A stretch of DNA of 64,000 nucleotides. Origin: Ochotona curzoniae (lineage: Eukaryota; Chordata; Mammalia; Lagomorpha; Ochotonidae). Location: assembly GCF_017591425.1 (NCBI RefSeq), contig NW_024464918.1, forward strand, positions 21,790,001 to 21,854,000. The letters are read 5' to 3'. Below are positions 47,106 to 59,785 of this stretch, in pieces (the first letter of the stretch is position 1; each line of letters starts with the position of its first letter). The notes under the pieces were generated by a model. It was not told where the DNA came from. It searched no databases and saw only the letters and a list, made by a program, of their open reading frames with translations. Both the position numbers and the translations under genes were made by a program.

Positions 47106-50100
47106 GCGTCTTGATGACCTCAAGTGCTTATTTTTCTAACAAGTCATTGTAAGTAAGTAGCATGTTGCCCTATGTTGTATGAACTTTGCTACTAGGTACT
47201 CATACCTCATAAGGAGGCTGTGTCAATCTGTGCTTTGTAACCAAGTCCAACATGAATTATGTATAATCTGGCATGTACTGCTTGTGATTGGCATCAGAAG
47301 TGGGGACGATTTTCTGGAACTGAGCTTAAATATTTGATGCTGAGGGTCACAGCAAATTCAGATAGTGTCAGGCTGCATGAAATTACAGGAATTCAGTCAT
47401 TGTTCAAAGACCTTTGGAGATCAGCTGGGGAAACTCCTACACATTACAATAAGCAGAAGCACTAAACACTGGTATTTGAGATTTTGATTTTTCCTACTGC
47501 TTGCCCATGTGGAAATCCATGGTCAGCTTTTGGTCTAGCCATATGCTCTCTCTACCTAAGGTTTTTAAAATATACTGCACAGTACCATAGAATTCAGAGT
47601 TTTTGAGAGGACACTATGACTACTTAATATATCAATTTCAACTTAGATTTTCGTAAAGACTGCTAACATGATGTAGCAAGCTGGGTATGAAAAAATCACC
47701 AATTCAAGTAAGATTATTACTTTGATCTAATATCAAGATATTCCATAAAGGTTATTTTTGTTTAATTATTTTTTGAAAGTGCCAAGCAATGTGCATCATT
47801 GTACAGATAAACAAGTTTTTTGTCCTTTGAACCCATTCATAACCTCCAGCCAAGTTAAGAACAAAAGATTAGATTTGCATTAGGGTGTTTATCAATTTTT
47901 TGTACCTTAAAGTTGTTACTCTACAGAATTACACACTATCTCAGAATTAAAAAGAAATAATTTAGTTTTGCACCCTGCAGTTGAAGAGATGTTAGATGAA
48001 AAGTTTGAAATACAAAAGGTAGAAATTGGAACCTTATTAACATACTTAATCAGTTTAGTTTGACTACTAATGAAAAATATTAAAAATTGAACACAAAAGC
48101 TCATGACAACACAGAGGTGATTTTTAAAATGTTTAAGACAACTTGAAATAGCATAATTTAGTAGCTATTGATTCTAAATGACACTGTATTGCATATAATA
48201 CTGCATAGTTCCATAGATGTTTTATAATCTTGGTAAATGTATAGTTTTTCTCAAGAGATAAGATTAAATTTATGAAGAGGGAAAAAAAACCCTTGATTTA
48301 ATCTGATGTCCTAGGGACTTGTCATTGCAGTCTCTCTCCCCCGCCATTTTTTCCTCTTGGTTTGATTCTCTTACCCTTTTTGGATCACTTGCTTGGAAAG
48401 CTTTCTGCTCCTTATCTTGGGATCTGTAATTGCTGATATTATCTTTTTGTTCTCTCCACACTGCACTTAGATTGATCAGATCAAATTTTATTCCAGTCTC
48501 GGGAGAGAAGCTCTGTGAAGAACTAGTTGTGAGCATCTTGCATGAGTTGCTTTTAGTCATTCAAGAACACACAGTGCCCCCTATCCCCCTACAATGACCC
48601 TCACTTCACCCCAGGCACTGCACTCCCATTTCATGGACTTGGGCCATGTGTCTTCCGTCTGTCAAGTTCCCTACTCACAGATCAAGATGGGAGTCTATAA
48701 CAGATTTATTTGACTAAGGAGAAAAGTTAAGTAAGCGTTCAGCAGGACTCTTTAGTTCTGTGTCTGCGACCTAAAGTAATCATATGTGAAATGTAAGGAG
48801 GCAGCGCTGAGGTACAAGATTCGTTTCAGAAAGAAACCTGGAAAGCAAGAATGAGTGTTTTCTTTAGCTACAGCCACACTCCTAGGGGTGACCTGAAGAG
48901 TTGCAGAGTAAATAGCACCTCTTATTTGTGGAAAGAGGATGTTTATCTGCATGTGCTCAGCATATGTAGATGACAGAATGCCTTTCATTGAAACTGAATG
49001 AGCGCTGGAATGCAAAGCAGGAATTGTTCTCCTGAGTTAGGATCCCAGGTTGTTGGAGCCTCCCAGCACTAGTTGCCCTGAAACTCATCTGTGAGGTTTT
49101 CAAATACACCATGCCCAGGCCTCATGCACAAACCATTGATTCATTTGCTGGGGATATAACTGGACACTGGCAAAAGGTCTCCAGGTAATATCTCTTCCTG
49201 ATTGTGAATTTGTGGTATGGTTTTACAAGATCATACTATGTAGGGAAATGTTTAATGGGCACACAACAACAGTCCACATTACTACATGCAATTTTATATG
49301 AATCTACCAGTAACCTCAAACTCAGAGATACAGTAAGATCAAATCTCTATTTTGTCTCTGCCATTGCAGGACAGGCACATGTCTGTAAAATTTCCCAAAT
49401 GTAGTGTTCCTTTTCTTGAGTTGATTCTGTTGATCATCGCTGCCCTGAAACTTAGGAAGCTTGTATTTATTTTTTTTTTATCATAGGATCCCTAAATACG
49501 ACATTTCCATGGCACCCCAAACTTTTGAATGCATGAGATCAGGTTATTCGAGACTCTTGCTGAGAGAGGTGCTATAGAGAAATACGTGAAATTTCTTATG
49601 AGCTACTATATGACCTCTAGGAAGGACACAAAGTATCTCTCCTATCTGCCCTTGGGCAGCCTTTTTATCCTCACAATGCTGCCCATCAACAAGTCACTCA
49701 GCAAACTCTTGAGCTGCATGTACTTGACTTAGAAGAAAGGATGAATAAAACACACAGTGTCTGGAGCTGTTGTCCACACACTACACTGTGCTCACCCTCC
49801 AGGTAGGTCAGGTGGCATGTGGAGAGCAGCACTCTGGCTTCTAGCATTGCTGTGAGAACCTTCCTGCCCTTTTCTTTTCAACATCCTGTTGTGACTTTCT
49901 GAGTAAAATCTGAGGTTCTGGTGAACATTTCCTTACAAGTGGGAGATTATCTGTGGCCTGACCCAGAGGATGGGGAGCATAAACCACTCCTTTGTATATG
50001 TTCCAGGAGACTTTTCCTGGGGTTCTCTAAGTTTCCAGGAGGCCCTGTGTGCACATGATGTGTGCTTTAGTATCTGAGGATGGGGAGAACATGAGGGAGG

Positions 50101-50173
50101 AGAGGAGGTGGAATTGAATGGTTCTTTCAACTGTGAGAGAGAATGCTGTGGACAAGGAGCACTGATTCCTGTG

Positions 50174-50180
50174 CTATAAA
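50174..50180 (+). promoter_or_regulatory. Candidate TATA box of SPINK copy B
   Basis: CTATAAA lies 41 bases before the ATG, in the same setting as in copy A and with the same acceptor-like CTTCCACAG after it. Confidence 0.35.
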
Positions 50181-50214
50181 CATTGTTAAAGTTTTCTTCC
50201 ACAGACTTGCTACA

Positions 50215-53200
50215 ATGCCTTTCTTCTCACCATGGATCACAGCAGTTTTCATCATTTCCTTGACATTCCCTTTTCATTCTGGTGAGTATATCTTCCATCT
50301 GTCAGTGAAGCATTTTGCATGCTTGAAATGTAGCAAGCCCTTGTTTTAGTTAGTGATTGGACAGGAATGTCTTTTGAAGGTGGCAGAATGTCAGCTGATA
50401 AAATAAGATAGGACATGTTTCTAATTTTCTTTTCAAATTGCAGCTGTTGATCATCTTTATTTCATTGCCTACTTTAAAGCTAAAAAATTATGTAGGCTAG
50501 GCAGTAGTCCTTGGAATTTTGTTGTTCTGGGATGAAATGTATATTCACGCATATGTAAATTCTTTTTTATCTTCTTCTTGTGTACACCAAGTGTACACAA
50601 TCAGGACTCCTTACACTTGACATTTCTTGGAAATTTAGTGTTTTATTTAGTCTCCTTGATCAAGGCCTCATGTAAGAATAGGACTCATTGATCTGTTAGC
50701 TCCTAAATTATCTTTCATGTAGTCCTACTGTATCTATGAATTTCAGAGTAAAGTAATTGTGAAGTGTCAGAGCTTCATTTTACGATTGAATATTAATGAG
50801 TTAAATACTAATTAACGTTTGTGATAGTAGAGGGCATGTTATGGGATTGCAATGAAATCACTATCTTTTCCTAGGCTGTGTTGTTTTTCAAATGGGAAAG
50901 TTATAGTATGTATGTTGGTATTAAAAAGGCAATATGGAGGAATTTTTTGGAATATTAAATAATACAGAAATCTATTTTAATATGTAATATGTAACATGAA
51001 CTTTTGAATTTCAGAATATACCCAGATTTGAAATCACTTTGTATTTTTAGCAATTTAATACTTTCAAAATTGTTCATTTAATTACTGCATGGTATTAATG
51101 TCAGTAAGCAGAAGTTTGCATAGGCATTGCCACTAAGCAGTGTGGGAAATTTGCAGCATAGAGTATGCTTTTGTCCTCATTTTTCTTTTTATTTTTAATT
51201 TTTCTGTGTTTTTTGTTTTCCAGAAACCTCTTTTAACCATCCACCAGTAGTTCGCCCACCTGTAAGTTAATACTGATTAACTTGAAAGTTGTAATGGTAA
51301 ATTCTAATAGAAAATGTCAACAAACAAAACATGTACACTTCAAAACAGACAAAAGAAAAAGTATAATCTATTGAAAAACCTATGTTTTCCTTATTTAAGG
51401 ACCATGCATTTAATCTTTCCAGTTATAGAAAACTGTTTGGCAAAAAGTACAAGATAAAACTATTCCATTATTTAGTAATTCCATTAGTGGGAATAAGGTT
51501 TGTTGTATTCAGCATCTAATGTATGATAAAGCTTTTGAAGTAAAATCATTCATCCAAATAAGCAAGAGGAATAAAACAAACAGTAACTCAATTATCATTT
51601 TAAGGATGGATAAAGTTATAATTTTAACAGATTCAGTCTTGTCTTTTTATGTTCAATAGCCATGGTGTGATTTGTATTCAGACTCTACTTGCCCAATTGA
51701 AGAAGATCCAGTATGTGCAAGTAATGCAAATACTTACATCAATAGATGTGTATTCTGCCATGCAAAGAGGTAAAAATACCAGTTTTTTGCACATATCTTT
51801 TATTCAACATGCTTATAAATAAATTTAAATTAATGATAGTCTTAAAATTATTTCTCCTCCAGTTACATTTTTCAATCAGTAGTACGATTGCAAGGCAAAA
51901 AGAAATATCATAATATATAACTACATGAATTTCTTCAGCCACTTACCTTATACATAGACACACATAAAACAAAAAGTCTTATAGAGACTATTCCAAAGAA
52001 ATAAACTATCACAAAATAATAGTAAAAACAATATTTCTGATGACCTTGAAAAAGAGACAGAGGATAGCCATACTATCTCTATAATAATAAAACCCACTAG
52101 AAAAAACTTTGACCTCTTCCTAAAGCTCTGTTTCTAAAAGAATTTTTGTATTTGGCCTCACAGTATGCCTGTATTATATAATACAGTAAATATATAAACC
52201 AGTTAATTTAGCTTAGTATCAATGTTGCTAGTTACTGCTACCAGACTGTTGAGTACAGAGCTCAGAAATCCTTCACATTGGGCCCTGTAGTATGAAGAAC
52301 TGCTTCCGAATTTGATGACACCCCTCAGTCCTTCCTTTGACTACAGAACGTTCTAGAGCATTCTACCAGGTTGCCCTCCCCATTTCCTTCATTCTGAAGG
52401 CGTTTGCTGCTAACTGTTCTGCCAGCATTCCTATCTATCCCACTCTTGCTCTCACTCACAAGTGTGCCTCTTATGTTAGACTTCCACCGTGGTCTCTGTA
52501 GCCCCAGGTCCTGGCATGCCACACGTCATCTCCTGTGATACCATGCTGAAGCCGCACTGTTGTCTGTACAACATTTCTTCCACTTCTGATTTGAGCGTTT
52601 CCCAGGATTAGGGAAACACTAGGTGTCCTATATAACTAGGTTGTTAGTGGTGTTGATCTTGTAGGAATCTTGGCTGTTAGGTTTGAGGGCCAAATGTACC
52701 TATTTTAATACGCAAAATGTCAAAATCAGTACTATTTTCCCTGGGGGACCAGTGCAATGCACTGAGCTCAATGAGTTCACTCCCAGATGCACAGCTCACT
52801 GTTGTCCCTGCAGTCTTAAAACCTTTGCCACAGCGCACAAAATGGTGCTTGATGTTCCCTACTAGAGTTCTTCATAGGCTGGCCGTCTGAGGGCTGCCTG
52901 GACATATCTTAGGTGGAACTTGTAGGATGTCATCTTGTTGCAATTCACTGAGGCAGAAATAAATTCACTGCCAGCTCAGTGCATGCACAGTCCTGTCCCA
53001 CAAAACTCATCTGGGACCTGTCACTATGTCTCTGCTCCTGATCAAATCAAATACACCAGCAGGACGGGCAATTCTTTGGGTTCACCTCCAGAGCTCCCGG
53101 TCTCTTCCCACCTTTGTTGCAGATAGAGTTCCAGCTGCCAGAGCAGTTAAGATTGTCACTCACTGAACGCTGCTGTGGTGTCAGTCACTGCAGCACCACA

Positions 53201-55171
53201 CTGTTGCCTCCGCTGCTCTCCTATGTCTGTCAGTCTCCAGATGTCCCTTCGCTACTGTTCTGTCCTCTTCTATTTCATGGATTGTGCCCTCTCTGCTTCA
53301 CACTGGCTAATGTTTCTCAGTCTGTTTAAGCATGCCTTTACCCTATTCTGCCAGCCAGTGGCATTCTCAAAAATAGAATGAAGCAAGCAGAAGAAAGAAT
53401 CTCAGAATTGGAAGATATTTCCTGTCAACAGAGGGAAACACAAAAAGGTGGAAACAAAGCTGGGTCATGCTAAAAAAAAAGTATTCAAGAATTGAAAGAC
53501 ACCATTAAAAGGCCAAATACAAGAAATACGAGAGTCCCAGAAGGTGCAGAAAGAGAAGTTGAGTTTAAAAATGTATTTAATGAAATAATAAAGGGAAATT
53601 TACCTAGAGAAAGAATTGGGAAACAATATTGAGGAGGGGCACAGAATTCCAAACATGGTTGATCAAAAGCAGTCTTCACCACGACACATGATAATCAAGC
53701 TTTCTTCAAAACGAACATAACTAAGTGTGCATGTGAAAAAAAATCAATTGACATGTAAGGGAATGTCAATTAAAATCACAGAGACCTCTCACACGCCAGA
53801 AAAGAATGGAGCAACATTTTCCAGCTTCTAGAAGCAAAAAAACTGTCATCCCAGGATAATGCATCCAGCAAAGCTTTCCTTTGAAAATGAAATTTTCTTT
53901 GAAAATAAAGTTAAAAGAATGTGTCTCTTCCAAACTTGCCCTACAAATGATACTTAAAGATGTTCTCTTGACAGAGAAGAGGAAAGCAGTCAGCAAAACC
54001 AAAGGCAAATGTGAAGAACATCCCAGTAAAATAGCAGCGGAAGACTAAATCAATGAACAACTCATTGCTAAAATGACAGGAACAAATTACTACCCATTCA
54101 CATTAAACCTGAATGTGAATGACTTAAACTCATAAATTGAACATCATAGATTAGCAGATTAGATGAAAAAATCGGTTTGTTGCCTACAGGAGACATATTT
54201 CACCAACAAAGATCAGTGGAAACTGTATCTCATGGATTTTGATTTTTTTGTTAGTTTCACCTCTTCAAAACACTTTCTTCTCATTAAATTCTTCACTGAC
54301 TCATACATCATACAGTAGCATCATTTTGTTCAAGAAGGTTCTTGATTTTCTTTTTCATTTCCTCAGTTACTTATTAGTCATTCAGTATCATGTTATTTAA
54401 CTTCATGACAGTTTTAATTTCTTATTTTCTTCCTTTTGTTGACTTTGTATTGTAGCTTTTCATTGAAGGGGATGTATAGTAACTGTGTAATGGAGATTAT
54501 CATATCCAGATGTGAAGACACAATGCAGTATGCATCCCTACTTCAAAGATGGACTCTCATGAAACTATTAACTATGTCTTGACACTAGGATACTGGGCTC
54601 TTTGTCATTGTCTATGCCTGCAATGATCATAAACATATGACTGCTTATGAAGAACTATTTTATAGTGATAATATAGGGGAACTCAGTGGCGGAGAGGGAG
54701 AGGATTTGGAGAGGGAGTAAGTGAAATCCCAGGGCCTATGGAACTATATCATAAAGTGATAATAATAATAAAAAATGATAACTTTAAAAAAGTGTTTCTC
54801 CCTAAGAAGCCCTTGTATGTGTAATCTGCAAACTGGCTTCTGTCCCTAGAGATCCACTAAACAAACCCTCATCCTGTCTTCTTCTGTGTAAGAGCAAGTC
54901 CCAAAATGGAATCAGGACTGGATTGAAGGATGGGCCAGGTTGTCTCAAGGATGGGTTTTTGTGCGAAGTTAGAGAGTAAGTTAACCGAGTTGCATGTAGA
55001 AGTGGAAAACAGACTCTCTGAACTGTCCCATGTTCAAAACCTCATTGAAAAGAGTTTTATGCAGTACTGATGAATTTAAATGTTCTCTCTACCATTTACT
55101 TTTTTTCCTCTTTGTCTCTTTATAGAAAGTATAACAATACATTTTCATTTGTTCATTATGGTGAATGCTGA
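50215..55171 (+). CDS. SPINK paralog copy B, Kazal inhibitor, 4 exons, L1 in intron 3
   Basis: Exons are 50215-50281, 51224-51261, 51660-51769 and 55126-55171; the phases are 1, 0 and 2, with GT/AG sites, giving 86 residues. The signal peptide (MPFFSPWITAVFIISLTFPF plus HS) is identical to that of copy C and differs from A only near its end. The linker ETSFNHPPVVRPP is proline-rich. The Kazal domain has C-x7-C-x7-C-x10-C-x2-C-x17-C and ends at the sixth cysteine. The reactive loop is CPIEEDPVC: P1 Ile, followed by two acidic residues. This is unlike a trypsin inhibitor and hints at an elastase-like or other target. Exon 4 carries an N-N-T glycosylation sequon. Intron 3 is 3.4 kb because a rearranged L1 is inserted. 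Despite that, exon 4 stays open and in frame, which argues for a functional gene. No SPINK number is assigned. Confidence 0.82.
52471..54790 (+). mobile_element. Rearranged L1 insertion in intron 3 of SPINK copy B
   Basis: Absent from the matching intron of copy A. It is bounded by near-direct repeats AGTGTGCCTC (52461-52470) and AGTGTTTCTC (54791-54800). Left to right it holds an inverted L1 5' UTR (52471-53345), sense ORF1-like sequence (about 53375-54240), an antisense ORF2-like piece (about 54240-54480) and a sense 3' UTR with an AATAATAATAAAAAA tail. Frames are broken. The inverted 5' part fits twin-priming integration. Confidence 0.7.
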
Positions 55172-55597
55172 AATCTGCCTGATCTACACATGTGCCTTCT
55201 TTGCAACCCCATTTATGGTGGATTCTACAATCAACCAGAATCTCTTTAATTGGTGTCTTAAATTCATCAGTGATCAAGTGAGCACATCTGTGGTAGCTAA
55301 GATAGGACATGGGATGTTATGGAAATTTTCAACACTAACAACCTGTAATTGAAGGAGCTTTGTTTTCATTGTTCAATTTTCTAATAACAACCTAAAATAT
55401 TGGTGTTTTAATTTTGTGTTTGGTAATAACATAGCTCAATTTTTAATTGTATATACTTGAATTGATGCAATGTTATTAAAATATTATTTTTAGTGTTCTA
55501 GCTTTGATAATCAGTTATAATTGGTAATCATTAATATTCTTCATATCTATAGTTAAATATATTCACAGGTGAATACCCAATACATTATTTGAGTGTT

Positions 55598-56770
55598 TGT
55601 TTGCTGGAGACCAGCTCTAGTTCAGTTTGGAGCTCAGGAAGGATGTGTGGAGTCAGCGAGAAAGGATACATGCACCACCATAACTTGGGGTTCATAATGG
55701 ACAACTCGAGAAAACTGTCTTCTTTATTTACACAGAAATCATCTGCACAGATATTTGATTGTTTTATTTATACTTCATGGTTAAGCAGGCATTTTCAAAG
55801 ATAATCCTGAAAAATATTATAACCATTTTATTTAAAAGCAAACCATTATTCATTCTCCAGTGATAGCCACTGGGTGACACCCAGGAACTCTTAAGATCGG
55901 AGCACGTATGGTTCCATGTTAATTAGTAATACACTCCTACCACATTTCTATTTCGACAACTTATCTATCACCTAGTGGAAAAAAAGATATTATAAAAAAG
56001 AAACTTCAAAGATTAAATCTCACTATAATTATGAGCTTTATAACCCCGTAAACAAATAATTTAAAACGTGTTTCTATAATGCTAGTACAAGCATCCTTTA
56101 ATTCCTCTAGCCAAAGGGTCATAAAAGTGGCTAAGACAGATACTTTTTTGAGTCAAGGCAAATTGCAAAAACAGGCTAACCCTTAGGTTACAGTAACTAT
56201 ATTTGTTACCACAAAAGTTTCTGCTTGTACTCCTATCATTTTCATTAATTTTTATGATACTTATCAAGTCATTTTCCAGAACGCACGCTATGTGTATGGA
56301 CCAGGTTCCAGGACAATAGTTAGAACACAATAAGGTGTTCAGGTACAGCATGAGCTCAATTGTGAATTAATTCTCATAAAGTTTTAAAGGTTCACTCACC
56401 AGACATCATCAGTAACATTAGTTCCTAAGCTCACATTAGTTACAGAAACCATTTTACAAGGGCAAACAACAATGCCTCAACAGATTTCAGGAATTTTTAA
56501 AGGGATAGTTGAGTATCTATGTAAAGTTGGTAAAACTGTGTTGAGGTGGTTAGAGAGACATCCACCAGGCCTTGCCATATGACTGGAAGCTCCTTGTGGC
56601 CTTACCAACAGGGGAGCTGTTCTCTTAACCTTTGTGTTGTTCACCCCAATTGCAAAGTTCCCAGTTAAGAGTACAAGTACCTGAATTCTTCTTGAACCTA
56701 AAATATCAGAATCCCTAGGAAAAGCATCTGAAAAAGTAATCCTGAATTCTAACAAGTGCCCTAAAGTTGA
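55598..56770 (-). mobile_element. LTR/ERV-like insertion directly after SPINK copy B
   Basis: Begins exactly where homology between duplications A and B ends. On the minus strand it carries AATAAAGAAGAC (around 55720) followed by about 120 bases ending CTGGTCTCCAGCAAACA, which resembles the R-U5 end of a retroviral LTR. The rest (to about 56770) has only short broken frames and no recognisable retroviral domain. The family is unknown and the right boundary is uncertain. Confidence 0.4.
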
Positions 56771-56791
56771 ACCTTAGAATTCTATGTTTTA

Positions 56792-57111
56792 GGACCTGGC
56801 ACTATAGCCTGGTGGCTAAAGTCCTTGTCTCATGCACTCTGGGATCCCATATGGGTGCTGATTCTAATCCTGGCAGCCCTGTTTCCCATCTAACTCCCTG
56901 CTTGGGGCCTGGGAAAGCAGTCAATGACGGACCAAAGCCTTGGGACCCTGCACCTGTGTGGGAGACCCGGAAGAAGCTTCTGACTCCTGACTTCAAATTG
57001 GCTCAGCTCTGCCCATTGCGGCTGCTTGAGGAGTGAATCAGTGGATGGAAGATCTTCCTCTCTGTCTGTTCAACTTTGCAATAAGAATTAACAAATGTTA
57101 AAAAGAAGAAC
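56792..57111 (+). mobile_element. C-type SINE
   Basis: GGACCTGGCACTATAGCCTGG head, GGGATCCCATATGGGTGC, GTGTGGGAGACCCGGAAG. Imperfect flanking repeat CTATGTTTTA at both ends. Confidence 0.82.
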
Positions 57112-57724
57112 ACTATGTTTTAATCTTAGAATACTATGTGTATAAACATTAGGCAATGTGAATAAATTCTAAAAAAGTAGGGTGCGTGAAAATAATCAAA
57201 TGCCTTGCAGGTTTATTCAGATACACTGTGAGGTTTATGAGGCTTGTATGAATGCAACAGATTTTCGTTTTCTGCCATAAATCAATCAAGACAGAAAATG
57301 GTTATCCTGGGGTGTTGGGTAGTCTGCCTTCACCAGTGTAGGCTATCCATTAGTGGCACAAGTCTTATACTCTATCATTTCAATCAATCTCTCCACCAAG
57401 TTAAAGCAGGCCTTATATGGATAGCCAACATTCCCCTAAAGCTGCATTATTATAACAGAAAAAGCTGATTGACTAATGAAAGATAACTGCCAACTTGTTG
57501 TATGGACTACATAAAGCCTGCTCTCCTCATCACTAAAATTTTCTCAATGAAAAAATGATCTAACTGGGTGGGGCTTCTCCCTCAATATCTCCTTTTTGTC
57601 AGATACATGAAGGAAGCGGTATGGAAATGGTGGTCTTACCCACTTCCCTGTAGCTCTTGAACCTTTTCACCCTAATTACCTATGTAAAGATTGCCAAAAT
57701 ATAATAGAAAAAAATTATCTATGA

Positions 57725-58045
57725 CGGGGGTGGGCAACACAATGGCTTAACTAATTAATACCCCACCTTCAATTTCTGGAATCCCTTATGGGCACCAGTT
57801 TGTTTCTTAGCTGTTCCAACTGTTGATCCAGCGCCCTGCTTGTGGCCTGAGAAAGCAGTGAAGAATGGCTCAAATGCTTGGGATCCTGCACACGATGGAA
57901 AGCCAGAGAAAGCTCCTGGCAGCTGCCTTCACATTGCCCCTGTTCTGGTCATTGCAGCTACTGCTGGAGTGAACAGGTGCATGGGAGTTCTTTTCTGTCT
58001 CTCCTTCACTTTGTAAATCTGCCTTTTGAAAAAAGTAAAAATTAA
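57725..58045 (+). mobile_element. C-type SINE, older
   Basis: GGGGGTGGGCAACACAATGGC head, CCCTTATGGGCACCAG, CTGCTTGTGGCCTGAGAAAG body and an AAAAGTAAAAATT tail. Confidence 0.65.
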
Positions 58046-58194
58046 CAATCTATATGGAACGGTTCAGTCTTTTACATTCTAGTATGCACTCCTCACTCTA
58101 TCTTAGCCAAAATGCTGAGACGCAATCTAGTATTCATTCTTTATGTAATATTCATTTGAACGCATGTATTTCAAAACTGTTTGTTGAACTGAGA

Positions 58195-58395
58195 ATCAGA
58201 GTTACATAAACAAGGGGAGAAAGATTTTCCATTGTCTGGTTAACTCCCTGGATTGCTGTAATGGCCCAGACTTGGCCAGGCCAAAGACAGAGCCAGAAGC
58301 TTCTTCACATCTCCTATGTAAATGACAACAGCCCTAACCGTGGAGCTGTCTTTCGTTTCCCAGGTGTCAGGATTAACTGAACAGATGAGAAGATG
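58195..58395 (-). mobile_element. C-type SINE fragment, antisense
   Basis: GAATCAGAGTTACATAAACA, GAAAGATTTTCCATTGTC, then CTTCACATCTCCTATGTAAA; antisense body, truncated. Confidence 0.45.
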
Positions 58396-59077
58396 CTTAA
58401 TGGAGAAATGATTTTATTAATCTACACTGAAGCCATCATCCAAACTTTCAGAGTGATGTGCCTTGTTTAAGAATACACAGGTTTTTTTTTTTTCCACCAT
58501 GAAAGAAACTGGATGTTATACAAAGCTTTCATTAATCCTTCTCTTACGTGAAACTAGCAATTTCTGAATAATTTCTCTTGTGTTAGCAAAACCAAAGAAG
58601 AAATGTGCGAGAAAACATTAACACAGAGTCTCAATATGATTTGATTCATAACCTGTAACTCATGGACAGAAAGGAGAAGATAGTATGGATGCCAGGCATG
58701 CTGTCTTCTATTATTTATAACCAGAGGGAAGCACAAAGGAGAGATAACACTGAGGGGTTTGGTCTGCTTAACAAGATTAGTCACAAGCCCAGGTGTTCCT
58801 TGCCTGTGAATAGCCCCTGTGCCCACCAATGCACTGGGCTCCTTCACCAGGTCACTAGCAGGGAACTGGATTGGATATAGCCTGTGATGTAAGCTAGTAC
58901 CTTTAAATTTGCTGAGACCCAAATCATAGAGTACCTATATGTGTATAAACATTAATTTTGCACTCAAAAGAGTATAACTGAATAGTTAATTCAGTTGATG
59001 CTTGATTCAGTTATACTACTGAAGGTTTAGGGTAAAGAGCCATCAGGTATTTTCAATCTTAAGAAAAAAAGCGTTGG

Positions 59078-59380
59078 TCCCAGGCAATAGTACAGTGGTA
59101 CGATCCTCGCCTTGAATGTGCACTGGTTCTAATCCTGGCAGCTCCACTTCCCACCTAGCTCCCTGCTTGTGGTCTGGGAAAGCAGCCGAGGATGGCCCAG
59201 AGCATTGGAACCCTGCGCCGACGTGGGAGACCTGGAAAGAAGTTCCTGGCTTCAGATCGGCACAGCACTGGCTGTCACGGCCACTTGAACCATCAGATGA
59301 AAGATCTTCCTCTCTGTCTCTCCTCCTCTCTGTACATCTGCCTTCCAATAAAAATAAATAAATCTTAAAAAAAAAAAGAA
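59078..59380 (+). mobile_element. C-type SINE inside duplication copy C
   Basis: TCCCAGGCAATAGTACAGTGG head, CCACTTCCCACCTAGCTCCC, CGACGTGGGAGACCTGG, tail AATAAAAATAAATAAATC. It interrupts the alignment of copy C with copy A, so it came after the duplication. Confidence 0.82.
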
Positions 59381-59553
59381 ACAAAGTGGTGCACATTCAG
59401 CTGTGAATATATTAAATTATAGATACAATCAGTAGTCCTGTATTGTAGCCTGTTACTTTACCCAAAACAGAAAGAACATTAAAAAACACATGTAAAAAGA
59501 TTAAACTATTTAATATATGCTGATTAAAGTATTAATGATTACATTTGTGCTAT

Positions 59554-59559
59554 TTTATT
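59554..59559 (-). terminator. Candidate polyadenylation signal of SPINK copy C
   Basis: The minus strand reads AATAAA about 230 bases after the stop of copy C. The aligned positions in copies A and B read GAATATAGCA and GTAATAACAT, so they lack it. Confidence 0.35.
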
Positions 59560-59785
59560 ATCAAACACAAAATTCAGATACTAGTATTTTCAGTTATTGA
59601 AAAATGAACACTGTGAATAATGGTTGTTAGTGTTGGAAGATTCTTTAACATCCATATCCCAACTTAGGTACAACAGATGTGTTCACTTGATCATCGAGGA
59701 ATTTAAGATACTATTTAAAGAGATTCTAGTTGATTGAAGAATCCACCATGAATGGGGTTGCAAAGAAGGCACAGAAATGTGTAGG

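Larger units (their letters stand above)
43370..49049. other. Spacer between paralog b and copy B
   Basis: SINEs at 46.4-47.1 kb. 43.4-46.3 kb and 47.2-49.0 kb are AT-rich without recognised genes. Open frames near 43.8, 45.2, 45.6, 48.3 and 48.8 kb are under 110 codons and motif-free. Confidence 0.4.
49050..55597 (+). repeat. Segmental duplication, copy B
   Basis: Same segment as copy A in the same orientation, holding SPINK copy B. It is longer because of the L1 insertion at about 52471-54790. Homology to copy A (ATATTCACAGGTGAAT and following) stops near 55597, where an LTR-like sequence begins. Confidence 0.8.

Noticed and set aside
56477..56755. Retroviral protein fragment in the LTR-like insertion
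   Set aside because: The 92-codon frame shows no retroviral motif that I can name; left as part of an uncertain LTR/ERV-like element.
58554..58922. 122-codon minus-strand open frame as a gene
   Set aside because: No recognisable family or splice context; it ends next to a SINE remnant and the edge of the duplication.
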